Of a stretch of DNA of 64,000 bases, positions 1-8,526 are shown piece by piece. The stretch lies in NCBI GenBank assembly GCA_900757865.1, contig CAAEPH010000007.1, positions 45,700-109,699 of the forward strand, in the 5' to 3' direction. The notes beneath the pieces are model-generated. The model saw only the letters and a program-made list of their open reading frames with translations, was not told the DNA's origin and searched no databases. This DNA is from an uncultured Sutterella sp. (lineage in GTDB: Bacteria > Pseudomonadota > Gammaproteobacteria > Burkholderiales > Burkholderiaceae_F). The position numbers and the translations under genes were made by a program. Position 1 is the stretch's first letter, and the number at the start of each line of letters is the position of its first letter.

Positions 1-1908
1 CGCTTCGGTCGTGTACACCGCGCCCTGGTCTACCAACTGCTTGGCATACTTCGGACCGTGGACACCCCAGGAACCGTCGTCCTTGATCTTAGCGACGATG
101 GCGCGAGCCTGGTCAGCATAGGTCTGGACCTGAGCCTTGGTCGAATTGTCAACCTTGGTGGTCTGGAGCATATCACTGATCTTCAGCAAGTCAGCCGTGA
201 TCTTCGCGTAGCCTTCCTTAACAGGCTGTTGCCATGCAACGACCTTGTTGTAGATGGTGCGCTGATCTTTGAATCGCATGGATTCAGGGAACTTCGACTG
301 GACGGGGCTGTGGCAACCCATCGCATCCTGAACGTGTTTGTCAGGCCACGACGTACGACCGCAAGACCACATCAAGTCGATGTATGGACGACCGTTATCC
401 TTGGAAACGTGCCAGCCCTTCTTGTTCGTCAACGAACGATCCGTCGTACCATCAGGCGGGTTAATCGTCTTCTTTTCAGGATCGACGAGAATACGCCAGA
501 TGTGGGACGCGCGAACGTTGTCGAAGCCAGCCATGTCCGGACGCTGGATCGCTGCGAAGTTTTCGCAGGAACCCATCTTCGGCATATGGCAAGACGCGCA
601 ATCGTTACGGCTGTGCGTACCGCCCTGAGCGAAGAACTCGGCAGCGGTGGTATGGCAGTCCTGGCAGGTCTTCTTCATGTGAGGCACAGTGTAGTAAGAC
701 TTCCAGTCATTGGACGTAACTTCGTGCGGGTCGTGGCAGGTTGTGCAACGCATACCCTTTTGATAGTGCTTCGTGTAAAGCGACTGGGAACCTTCGGTAC
801 CGCAAGCCGGGCAGAAGCTCTTGAAGTAGACATTGAACGGGGACTTCGGATCTTTCTTGGCATCGTTCTGGTTGTAAACGATACGCTGGTGGCAGCGTTC
901 GCAATCAGACGGCATACCAGCACCGCGGGCACCGTACAAGTGAGCACCGGCGCCGTGGCATTCTTCACAGCTCACGCCCTTAGCCACCGTGTGTTCACGC
1001 AACTTCTTCGCATCGCCTAACGCAGCAAACAATTCCTTCTGGCTCTTGAAGTTAAACTTCCAGGTATGGCAGATTTCGCAATACGAGGAACCAGGTTGGA
1101 ACATTGCTTGTGTGCGGTTAGAAGCACCGTAGGAGTTCATACCCCAGACGTTGGAACTCTGAGCACCAAAGTCTTCGAGCTTGGTTGGGAAGGTTGGATC
1201 CCAGGCGTTAATCTTCTTGGCCATTTCTGGCGTGAGATATTCAGCCCAGCCGCGTGAGAACTGGTTCCCACCGGCAACCATCTTACCCGTGCCCTTCGAG
1301 AGGTTACCGCCTTCGATGTGATATGTACCACGGACAAGCCACTTGTCGACGAAACCGTACTTCGTGCGAGGGGTACCCATGACGACGTAAACGTCATCGG
1401 CTTCGATACCTTCAGGAAGCACAGAGGCCTTGGAATTGTAAAGGGGTTTCTTCATATCGCCGCCCACTTCTTCCATTTCTTCTGGGAAGCGGACGATCTT
1501 GGAGTGACGTGAACGAGCCCACTTTTCATATTTTTCCGGGTGGCATTCACCGCACTTCTCCGGCCCAACGAAGTTGTTCGGTAGGTCGAGGAAGGATTCG
1601 TACGGCAAGCGATAGGTCACGGCAGCCTTGCGGCCCGTATCTTTGTGATACTGGGCGCCACCACCGAACTCGACCCACTCTTCGGTACGGTCAGACATCG
1701 TGAATTTACCCACGACACGACCTTCCTTGAGGTACGTCTTGAAGTACGGGTGATTGGCTTTCAGGTAGTCCCAGAAAGCCTTGTCTTGCGCTACATAGCC
1801 ATCGAGTGTACGGGGAAGGTCAATCGTCACGAGAGCAGAAGCTGGCGCAACGGCGAACATCGTACCGACAACGGCGGCAAGAGACAGAAGCTTGGAATGC
1901 TTGGTCAT
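1..1908 (-). CDS. mccA: MccA-type octaheme cytochrome c sulfite reductase, 3' end outside window
   Basis: The reading frame is open from an ATG at 1908-1906 to the left edge, 636 codons, so the C-terminus is missing. AAGGAG lies 6 bases before the start. Residues 1-25 are a Sec signal peptide ending in APASA. I count seven CXXCH heme sites (CGECH at about 119, then CEICH, CEECH, CERCH, CTTCH, CQDCH, CASCH) and an eighth heme site with a 15-residue spacer: Cys516 and CysHis532-533, positions 310-363. A CX15CH site is the hallmark of MccA (SirA), the periplasmic dissimilatory sulfite reductase that reduces sulfite to sulfide with a heme-copper centre. Two further cysteines, FCPACG at 366 and 369, are not in a heme motif and are candidates for the copper site. 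The quinol-oxidising partners (MccC/MccD) would be expected beyond the left edge. Maturation would need the Ccm operon at 39230-46733 and perhaps a dedicated CX15CH heme lyase, not seen here. Confidence 0.9.
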   Translation of the reverse strand, partial: MTKHSKLLSLAAVVGTMFAVAPASALVTIDLPRTLDGYVAQDKAFWDYLKANHPYFKTYLKEGRVVGKFTMSDRTEEWVEFGGGAQYHKDTGRKAAVTYRLPYESFLDLPNNFVGPEKCGECHPEKYEKWARSRHSKIVRFPEEMEEVGGDMKKPLYNSKASVLPEGIEADDVYVVMGTPRTKYGFVDKWLVRGTYHIEGGNLSKGTGKMVAGGNQFSRGWAEYLTPEMAKKINAWDPTFPTKLEDFGAQSSNVWGMNSYGASNRTQAMFQPGSSYCEICHTWKFNFKSQKELFAALGDAKKLREHTVAKGVSCEECHGAGAHLYGARGAGMPSDCERCHQRIVYNQNDAKKDPKSPFNVYFKSFCPACGTEGSQSLYTKHYQKGMRCTTCHDPHEVTSNDWKSYYTVPHMKKTCQDCHTTAAEFFAQGGTHSRNDCASCHMPKMGSCENFAAIQRPDMAGFDNVRASHIWRILVDPEKKTINPPDGTTDRSLTNKKGWHVSKDNGRPYIDLMWSCGRTSWPDKHVQDAMGCHSPVQSKFPESMRFKDQRTIYNKVVAWQQPVKEGYAKITADLLKISDMLQTTKVDNSTKAQVQTYADQARAIVAKIKDDGSWGVHGPKYAKQLVDQGAVYTTEA

Positions 1909-2648
1909 AATTCGCTCCTTGTAGTCTCTATTAAGACAGGGTTGATTGAAAACTCTTTGTTCGGCCGGTAAGCCTCACATCGAGTCTGAGGTCTATTTGT
2001 AGTGAGAGGTTCTTGGGGGCCTCTCGCTACGAATTCCAATCTAATCCTTAATCTTCACTTAAGGTAGTGGGGTTAACACCCTATCACCTAGTCTTTTGAT
2101 CTAAACCAAAGGTTACGTCAACTTTCGTCGTCTCTCCCATCTGACGTAATTCGCGTCTCCGATGAGGGCCTCGTCTGCTTAGTCTGAGTAAGAAGAAAAC
2201 ATAAAAAGCCTTATATATCAATTCTTTTAAACGTTAAGTTCAATCGATTCTTCCTTTAGGGCCAAAGCACAAAATCCCCCACTAAGGGCGTGATGTAAGC
2301 GGGAGTAATCCCTGTTGTTTTTCATTTTTAGCAACGCCATCTTGCATTTTTGACAGTTGGATTTTCGTTTTTTCTCGAATTTGTGCTCTTTATTTACTTC
2401 CGTTTGACGTTTAGTAAACTTAAACCATAAAGATTCATTGATTCGATTTTTCTTTACATTCAAACCCAAGACGGCGCTTTTTGATAGTATTCGTTTATAG
2501 CCTTTCGCCGCGTGATAGTCACGTAAAACAACTCAAGGCTTGATGACGGTTCGCGCAAACTGCTCGTTTTTTGAACGCCAAAAGGAAACGTCAGCGAGAT
2601 CCAAATTTCTCACTGGCGCTGATGATAAAAACGTGATGCTTTCTTTCG
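1909..2648. other. AT-rich intergenic region upstream of mccA
   Basis: 740 bases between the sensor kinase stop and the mccA start, clearly more AT-rich than the flanking genes. It must hold the mccA promoter, because mccA has a long leader and its own ribosome binding site. An FNR-like site lies at 2096-2109 and the interrupted palindrome GGGTTAACACCC at 2070-2081, a close match to GGGTAACACCC in front of ccmA. A short frame at 2227-2469 starts with TTG, lacks a ribosome site and has AT-driven composition, so I do not call it a gene. Confidence 0.6.
2096..2109 (-). promoter_or_regulatory. FNR-like site in the mccA upstream region
   Basis: TTGATCTAAACCAA matches the FNR/CRP-family consensus TTGAT-N4-ATCAA at 9 of 10 specified bases. 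It lies about 190 bases upstream of the mccA start. Anaerobic induction would suit a sulfite reductase. No convincing -10 was found at the distance expected for a class II site, so binding is an inference. Confidence 0.4.
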
Positions 2649-5000
2649 TTATGCGTTATGAGGCACTTCGCTCTCGTCAATATCGATATTTTCTTCGATA
2701 AAGATTTCGATCTCGCGCTCGCGCAGTCGCGCGAGGGCCGCCTCGTCCGGGGCGGGCGGCTCAGCTTTTGAGATCGGCTCTCCGGCTTCCATCACCGTCA
2801 TTGCTTCATTGAGCGAGGTGGTATGCACCGTATTGGGCCAGCGATCTTCTCGGGCGTAACCCTCGTAGTCCAGGGCCTGTAGCACCCCTCGAGAGGGGCG
2901 CGTTTGCGTGGCCTCACGAAGCGTTTTGCGAATGACGGGCCCGTTACCCCCACTCTGATAAATCACCAACTCTTCCGCCCCCGTGGGCCAGGGCACTTGT
3001 GCCTCAAGATTAGGGTCGTTGAATTTAGGGAAGATGATCGTGAATTTCACCCCGCGCTCACCGTTTCGCGCCACCGTAATGTTGCCTGCATGACGCTCGG
3101 CGATGTTGGCCACGATCGAGAGCCCCAACCCCATCCCTTTGTCGCCTTTGCTCGTTTGCAAGGGTTTAAAGAATTTGGCAAGTTGCTCGTCACTTAAATA
3201 CGGACCGTTGTCCCCTACAGTGAGACGCCACTCGCGCTCGTTGGCAGGCTCAAGCACCACGTCAATACGCGGGTTGGTCGTTCCCACCAGCGCGTCGGCC
3301 GCGTTTTTGAGAAGATTCAAGATCGCGAGCTCAATCTCCCAGCTGTCCACCTCCGCCAAACTCTTGGGGCGCATACGTACCACGACCGAGGCTTTGGTGT
3401 TGCGAGAACGGCGAAACGTTTGAATCGCGCTTTCAATAATGTTGGAGATGTCATCAACTTGACGCGGCGGGTGGTCGTGCTTGGCATAAGCGCGCACGCG
3501 TTCCACGATTTGACTCGCGCGCATTGACTGCTCCACGATCTCTTTGAGCGCCATCTCAAAGCGCTCTTCGTTGAAGTCCCCACGGCGCAAGCGACGCAGG
3601 AGCGCATTAGCATAATTGTTAACTGCCCCTAAAGGTTGCTTCAGTTCATGCGCAATCACCGTGGACATCTGCCCCACGAGTCCCGTGCGCTCCAGGTTTT
3701 CAATATGCTCGCGCGAGGCTTGCGCTTCTTGGTCGGCACGGTCTCGCTCTTCAAGCGCTTGACGCAAGAGTTTGGTGCGCCTGCGCACCAGCACCGAGAG
3801 CGTCCCCGCATAGGTGAGCACCATAAAGAGCGCTACGGCAGCGAGCGCTAAATATTCAGCGTTATTTCGCACAAAGCGCGAAAAACTCCATTGTGCAAGG
3901 TCACGATAGGGGCCAATGCGAAGCGTGTAGAAAAGATCATAGATAGGACGCGTGGAAACCGGCGTTGACCACTCGGCCCCGTAGGGCTTTCCGTCCATGG
4001 TAAAGAGCGCTGTGGTGATCGCTTTTTTGACGTTAGCGGGCGCCGTGGGGGCCGCCGCAAACATCCACCCTGGGTAGAGCTGGGTGGAATGCACGCAACG
4101 CAAACCATCCCCGATTTTGGGATTTATCACCCAGTAGTCACGCAAGCGGATGTCACCACGCTCGGAGAGGTATTCGAGTTCGCACGCGGGCAACACCCCG
4201 ACGAGCCCAGGGGTCGCGTTCATCATGGAAAAGACTTTTCGGACGTTCCCGTCAGTAAATTGCGTATTGGGCAGAGGATCGTCATCAATGAAGACGTGGT
4301 GTTTTTTGAGTTCCACCGCAGCCGCTAACCAGCCCGAGAGCGACTCGGGCGAAGAGGCGACGAGCTTGCGTGTCGCCAAGTCGTGCAACTCCGGCGCTTT
4401 TTCTCCAGGCTTACCGGTGCGACGCATCACGATAGCGCTCGCGGTCGCACTTTGTGGCGAGTCCGAGTCGGTGGGCCACAAACTTGCCATAGCCTCGACT
4501 GGCATGAGCGTTTCTTGCATCGTGAAGAAATCCGCGTCGGCCATAAAGACATCGATCTGCCCGGTGCGAAGCGCCGTGGCCAGATCGTCGTTATTGAGAT
4601 AAAAGACCTGAATCCACGAGCGACCGTAAAGCCTCATGATGTGGTCACGCGTTTTAAGCACCAGATCGCTTTGTGTGCTTTTAAGCAGGTCGTGCTGCAC
4701 CCCTATGCGCACGGGTTTGGTAAAAGGCGGTTTGGCAATGAGGGGTTTTTCCGCGAGCGTCAAATCTGCACTCTCGCTTAAGCTTTGTCTTGCCGCCCGG
4801 GGTTCGGGTTTGACATCTGCCGGCAAGCGCTCTTTAACGCGAACCAAATCCTGGATCGTCTGGGTGGTGGTTTTCCCCTCTTCGGTGATGCCCAAGTACG
4901 TCATGCCTTGAGCCCACGCCAGTTGCGCCCCTAAAAGCATTCCCCCAACAAGGGCCAAGTAGCCCAGCGGTGCGTACCACCTGTTTTGTGCTTTGAACAT
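2649..5000 (-). CDS. TtrS-like membrane sensor histidine kinase with periplasmic PhnD-like domain
   Basis: 783 residues from the ATG at 5000, where a normal signal peptide starts (MFKAQNRW to LAWAQG). An in-frame GTG at 5096 and an ATG at 5057 would add 32 or 19 residues and have no ribosome site. The first 380 residues after the signal form a periplasmic substrate-binding-like domain starting PVRIGVQHDLL, as in TtrS. One membrane helix (about 380-400) follows, then a coiled coil and a kinase core with the H-box HELKQPLG, N-box NLLKNAADAL and G-box KGMGLGLSI. About 110 C-terminal residues after the ATPase domain are acidic and match nothing I know. It lies upstream of mccA on the same strand, so sensing of a sulfur oxyanion is plausible but inferred. 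No response regulator gene is in the window. Confidence 0.85.
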   Translation of the reverse strand: MFKAQNRWYAPLGYLALVGGMLLGAQLAWAQGMTYLGITEEGKTTTQTIQDLVRVKERLPADVKPEPRAARQSLSESADLTLAEKPLIAKPPFTKPVRIGVQHDLLKSTQSDLVLKTRDHIMRLYGRSWIQVFYLNNDDLATALRTGQIDVFMADADFFTMQETLMPVEAMASLWPTDSDSPQSATASAIVMRRTGKPGEKAPELHDLATRKLVASSPESLSGWLAAAVELKKHHVFIDDDPLPNTQFTDGNVRKVFSMMNATPGLVGVLPACELEYLSERGDIRLRDYWVINPKIGDGLRCVHSTQLYPGWMFAAAPTAPANVKKAITTALFTMDGKPYGAEWSTPVSTRPIYDLFYTLRIGPYRDLAQWSFSRFVRNNAEYLALAAVALFMVLTYAGTLSVLVRRRTKLLRQALEERDRADQEAQASREHIENLERTGLVGQMSTVIAHELKQPLGAVNNYANALLRRLRRGDFNEERFEMALKEIVEQSMRASQIVERVRAYAKHDHPPRQVDDISNIIESAIQTFRRSRNTKASVVVRMRPKSLAEVDSWEIELAILNLLKNAADALVGTTNPRIDVVLEPANEREWRLTVGDNGPYLSDEQLAKFFKPLQTSKGDKGMGLGLSIVANIAERHAGNITVARNGERGVKFTIIFPKFNDPNLEAQVPWPTGAEELVIYQSGGNGPVIRKTLREATQTRPSRGVLQALDYEGYAREDRWPNTVHTTSLNEAMTVMEAGEPISKAEPPAPDEAALARLREREIEIFIEENIDIDESEVPHNA

Positions 5001-5111
5001 CACCCAACCGTCACTTTCGAAAAAAAACGTGCTCCACCGCCCGAGCACAAAGCCCATCGGGTAGGATTTATTAAAATACTTCTTATATTTTGCCACGTCT
5101 TAACTCACACC

Positions 5112-6632
5112 ATGTCAGAAACCCGCTCTACTCTGTTGAAGTCGTTTGCTCAAACACCACTCGCCTACGACGATGCACTCGGGCGATTGTTGCCCGCGAC
5201 CGTCGCGCAACCGCTTGCCAAAAGCGAGATTTGCACCGTGGAAGACCTCTACGAGTGCGCGGCAGCTGCGGGCGCCGGCTGGTTTAAACAGATTCCCGGG
5301 ATCACCGCGGAGATTGCGCAAGCCCTCATGTTTTGGCTCTGGGAGTATGGCGCTGACGTGGGTGAGGTGACGGCGCGATTTTTTCTTCCGGGACAAGCCC
5401 CCGACGCCCTCACAAAAGATAGCGAGGAGGTCGTCGCCGTCGACTCGCGTATCGTGCCCCTTGAAGCGCTGAGCGTACCGGCCTCGCTCTCGGGCGAGCA
5501 CGGCAGTAACCGTGCGCCTTCGCAGTACTGCTCACTTGTTGCCGACAATGACCTCGCTGCCATTCATGCGTGGCTCAACGCAAGAGCCGCGAACGAAAAT
5601 ACGCGGGGGAACTATCGCAAAGAAGCCGAACGGTTTCTCCTTTGGTGCTTGGTGGAGCGCCGCACAGCGCTCTCCTCCATCAAAGCCGATGACGCGTCGC
5701 TTTATTTGCGATGGCTTGAAAACCTGGGGCGCTTGGACGACGCCGCCTGGTCGCAACGCTGGAGAGAGCCTCAGTCGCTTTGGATTGGTCCCAAAAACGT
5801 GCCACGGCTCTCTCCCATGTGGCGTCCCTTTAATGGACCATTACAATCCGCGAGTCGCCGTAACGCCATCGTGGTGGTGCGTCAGCTCTTTAATTTTCTT
5901 AAAAAGACCGGGTACTTGAATTTCAATCCCTTTGATCAGGTAAGTCCTAAAGTACCCCTTTTGAAGGGCGAAGGTGTGCCTCAGGCGTTTGCGGATCGCA
6001 GTTTGACGCCAGAGCAGTGGAGTGAAATCACGGCGCACTTAAATCTTCTGCCTGACGGCTGGCCACGCGAGCGCATGAAACTCATCTTGATGCTGGGGAA
6101 AAGCCTGGGGATGCGCGCGAGCGAAATGCTCGACGCACGCACAAGCTGGATTGTGCAACGGCGTTTGGGCTTTAAAGTGCGCACCTCAATTGAAATCGTG
6201 GGCAAAGGCGCCAAAGTCCGCCGTCTGCCGCTCAACGACGCGCAATTGACGATTTTAAATGACGCGCTAGCCGCCCGAGGACTTCCTCGGGCTACGCAGT
6301 GTGAGCCCGAGACACCCCTTCTCATTAACTTGGGGCGCGGGCGACACCCGCACGGCACCATGACGCGAAGTGGCCTTTATCGCGTCTTGGAGAGTTTTTT
6401 TGATGCCGTCGCGCGTGACGTTGAGAGCACCTCCCCGATGGACGCCGCCAAACTGCGCGCGTCGTCGACGCACTGGTTGCGACACACGTTTGCCGTGAAC
6501 GCTCTGGAAACCATGAGTGTGAACGTCGTGCAGCACGCCATGGGACACGCCAGTGTGGCCACCACCGGGCGCTACCTCTCGCCCGAAGAAGAAACGATGA
6601 GTGAAGCGATGGAGAAAATGAAGCCGCTCTAG
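5112..6632 (+). CDS. Tyrosine recombinase with DUF3701-type N-terminal domain
   Basis: 506 residues from ATG 5112. The frame extends upstream to 4986, but that part overlaps the kinase start and begins mid-frame, so it is not used. Residues about 20-90 resemble the DUF3701 domain found before integrase domains in betaproteobacteria. A core-binding SAM-like domain (about 150-270) and a catalytic domain follow. The catalytic domain shows Arg in LGMRASEML, HWLRHTF (H-x-x-R), MGHASVATTGRYL and the nucleophile Tyr in GRYL. All active-site residues are therefore present. It starts 111 bases from the divergent sensor kinase. There are no attachment-site repeats, excisionase or cargo genes next to it, so this is an orphan recombinase rather than a recognisable island end. 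It is too long, and its N-terminus too different, for XerC or XerD. Confidence 0.88.
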   Translation: MSETRSTLLKSFAQTPLAYDDALGRLLPATVAQPLAKSEICTVEDLYECAAAAGAGWFKQIPGITAEIAQALMFWLWEYGADVGEVTARFFLPGQAPDALTKDSEEVVAVDSRIVPLEALSVPASLSGEHGSNRAPSQYCSLVADNDLAAIHAWLNARAANENTRGNYRKEAERFLLWCLVERRTALSSIKADDASLYLRWLENLGRLDDAAWSQRWREPQSLWIGPKNVPRLSPMWRPFNGPLQSASRRNAIVVVRQLFNFLKKTGYLNFNPFDQVSPKVPLLKGEGVPQAFADRSLTPEQWSEITAHLNLLPDGWPRERMKLILMLGKSLGMRASEMLDARTSWIVQRRLGFKVRTSIEIVGKGAKVRRLPLNDAQLTILNDALAARGLPRATQCEPETPLLINLGRGRHPHGTMTRSGLYRVLESFFDAVARDVESTSPMDAAKLRASSTHWLRHTFAVNALETMSVNVVQHAMGHASVATTGRYLSPEEETMSEAMEKMKPL

Positions 6633-6644
6633 TCTTGAGCGGCT
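6622..6644. terminator. Hairpin between convergent recombinase and holB
   Basis: AGCCGCTC and GAGCGGCT form an 8-bp perfect stem with a 7-base loop that contains the recombinase stop codon. A short T-rich stretch follows on the minus strand, so it could terminate holB transcription. Neither side has a proper U-tract. Confidence 0.35.
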
Positions 6645-6657
6645 CCAAAAGCATTAA

Positions 6658-7698
6658 CTAGTGGTCTTTAAAGGCCATCGCATAAGCGATCATGATGCTC
6701 TCAAAAACTTGCGCGGGCGCCAAGGGGTGCTCGGCCGAGCGTCGCATCTCGCCCACCGTTTTTTGCCACGCTAAAAGCGCCTCGAGCGTCGCGTTCGACG
6801 AGAGCGCTTCGAGCGCCTTCTCTTCCCCAATAAAGTAGCGTGGCGAGGTACCCAATTTCACTCGCACCAAGTCGTACGCCCAGCGCGAGAGAAAGAGCGC
6901 GAGCGCCGGCGGTTGAATCTCTGAACTGTAAACCGCCAAGATGCGATCCAGGCTCAAACGTCCACCGAGCTTAAGTAAGGTCAAGACGGCCGTTTGGGCC
7001 GTCTCGGGAAGCGTCATCCCGTCGTCAGCATGAAGCGCTTCGAGCGGTGAGCCGCCAGCGAGCGCCAAGGCTTGCTCAGCGTCGGTGACTCCCGGTTGGG
7101 CGTTAAGCCACGCGAGTGCCTCATCGTGCGAGGGGCGCGCCAAGCGCACCAGACGCGAGCGGGAGCGAATCGTGGGGAGCACCCCATCGATATCGTCGGC
7201 AACCAAAATAAAGACCAAGCCTTGACTTGGCTCTTCGAGCGTTTTGAGAAGCGACGCAGCCGCTTCCGCACGAATCATGTCCGCGGGGTAGATGAGCACC
7301 ACCCGCCATCCGCCACGGTGTGGCGTCATGGCCATAAATTCCATCAAGGTGCGAAATTGGTGAATGCGAATTTCACGCGACTTCTTTTTCTTATCGGTCG
7401 TTTCGTTATCGGCTGGCGTATAGGGTAAGTCGTTGGTGGCTGCAAACGCTTCGCTCACCACAAAGCGCAAATCCGGGTGCGTTCCCGCACGCACAAGGTG
7501 GCACCCTGCACACTCGCCACACGGCGAGCCGTCCTCACGGGGACTTTCACAGAGCAAACTTTCCGCAAAGTTGCGAGCCAAGTCCCATCCCCCGCAGCCC
7601 GGTGCGCCGTGAATCAAAATGGCATTGGGCATCTTGGTGCTCAACGCCGAGAGCGTCTCGGCTGCCTGCTTTAACCAAGGATACGGTGCTAGAACCAT
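6658..7698 (-). CDS. holB: DNA polymerase III subunit delta prime
   Basis: 346 residues, normal for the family. It is part of the clamp loader that places the beta clamp on DNA. The N-terminal AAA+ domain has a degenerate P-loop (GAPGCGG), as usual in delta prime. The zinc-binding cysteines are in SLLCES and CGECAGC. The arginine-finger motif, normally SRC, reads SRSR here, keeping Arg but with Ser for Cys. The start overlaps the end of tmk by 10 bases, so the two are translationally coupled, which is the usual tmk-holB order. Confidence 0.95.
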   Translation of the reverse strand: MVLAPYPWLKQAAETLSALSTKMPNAILIHGAPGCGGWDLARNFAESLLCESPREDGSPCGECAGCHLVRAGTHPDLRFVVSEAFAATNDLPYTPADNETTDKKKKSREIRIHQFRTLMEFMAMTPHRGGWRVVLIYPADMIRAEAAASLLKTLEEPSQGLVFILVADDIDGVLPTIRSRSRLVRLARPSHDEALAWLNAQPGVTDAEQALALAGGSPLEALHADDGMTLPETAQTAVLTLLKLGGRLSLDRILAVYSSEIQPPALALFLSRWAYDLVRVKLGTSPRYFIGEEKALEALSSNATLEALLAWQKTVGEMRRSAEHPLAPAQVFESIMIAYAMAFKDH

Positions 7699-8306
7699 GA
7701 TTCAAACCCTTTGAGCATTGACGCGGTAATTTCATCCAACGCGCGCGTGGCATCAAGAATGAGAAAACGGTTGGGGTCGGCTTTGGCACGCGCCAAATAG
7801 GCCGAGCGAACGGCACTAAAAAACGCTTCACTTTCGCGCTCAAACCGGTCGCCTTCCCCTGCGCGCAGCGCACGGCGCTTGGCCGCTTGCGCTGGCGGTA
7901 TATCAAAGAGCACGGTTTTGTCGGGTGCAAACCCTTGCAGGGTCCACGCTTCGAGCGCTTCACAGCGCGCGGCGTCCACGCCCTTGCCGCCCACCTGGTA
8001 CGCGTAAGTCGCGTCCGTAAAGCGGTCTGAAAGCACCCAAATGCCAGCCTCGAGCGCGGGCTTGATGACGGTCGCCACGTGCTCGGCGCGTGCCGCAAAA
8101 AAGAGAAGCGTTTCCGTATCGGGCGTCATGGCGTCTTGAAGGAGCATCGATCGGATCTTTTCGCCCAGAGGCGTACCGCCCGGCTCACGCGTTCGGAGCA
8201 CGTCAATCCCGTGCTCACGCAAAGCCGCTTCCAAGCGGTCAATTTGTGTGGTTTTTCCCGATCCATCAATCCCTTCAAACGTAATCAATCGTCCTCGTGT
8301 GGACAT
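7689..8306 (-). CDS. tmk: Thymidylate kinase
   Basis: 205 residues from ATG 8306, preceded by AGAGAGG. The frame extends to 8360, but the N-terminus MSTRGRLITFEG is where the family starts. It phosphorylates dTMP to dTDP in the cytoplasm. The P-loop is EGIDGSGKTTQ, the DR(Y/F) motif is SDRFTDATYAYQ and the substrate loop is REPGGTPLGE. It is the first gene of the tmk-holB pair and is divergent from mltG. Confidence 0.95.
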   Translation of the reverse strand: MSTRGRLITFEGIDGSGKTTQIDRLEAALREHGIDVLRTREPGGTPLGEKIRSMLLQDAMTPDTETLLFFAARAEHVATVIKPALEAGIWVLSDRFTDATYAYQVGGKGVDAARCEALEAWTLQGFAPDKTVLFDIPPAQAAKRRALRAGEGDRFERESEAFFSAVRSAYLARAKADPNRFLILDATRALDEITASMLKGFESWF

Positions 8307-8526
8307 GCTCAACCTCTCTTCATATTCAGTTAGCCTTATGGCGTAAAGGGATTGTAACAAACTCCACCGTTTGCCCCATGGCGAAAAAGAAGCACTTTGC
8401 TAAAATCAGTGTCACTTTCTGCCACCCGTTGCGCGCCACGAGCCGTCACTGCGCTTAAGCCTTTGAGTTTCGCTTCGTGCCGCACCTTTAACATAGAAAC
8501 GTTGATAGAGACGCTGGCCACACACT

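Noticed and set aside
58..1020. Long plus-strand frame opposite mccA
   Set aside because: It is antisense to the octaheme gene, which has heme motifs in the other frame. No ribosome site and no recognisable product.
2227..2469. 80-codon minus-strand frame between the kinase and mccA
   Set aside because: TTG start, no ribosome site, Lys/Asn-rich composition explained by AT-rich DNA.
4986..5111. N-terminal extension of the tyrosine recombinase
   Set aside because: It overlaps the divergent kinase start and the family-like sequence begins at ATG 5112.
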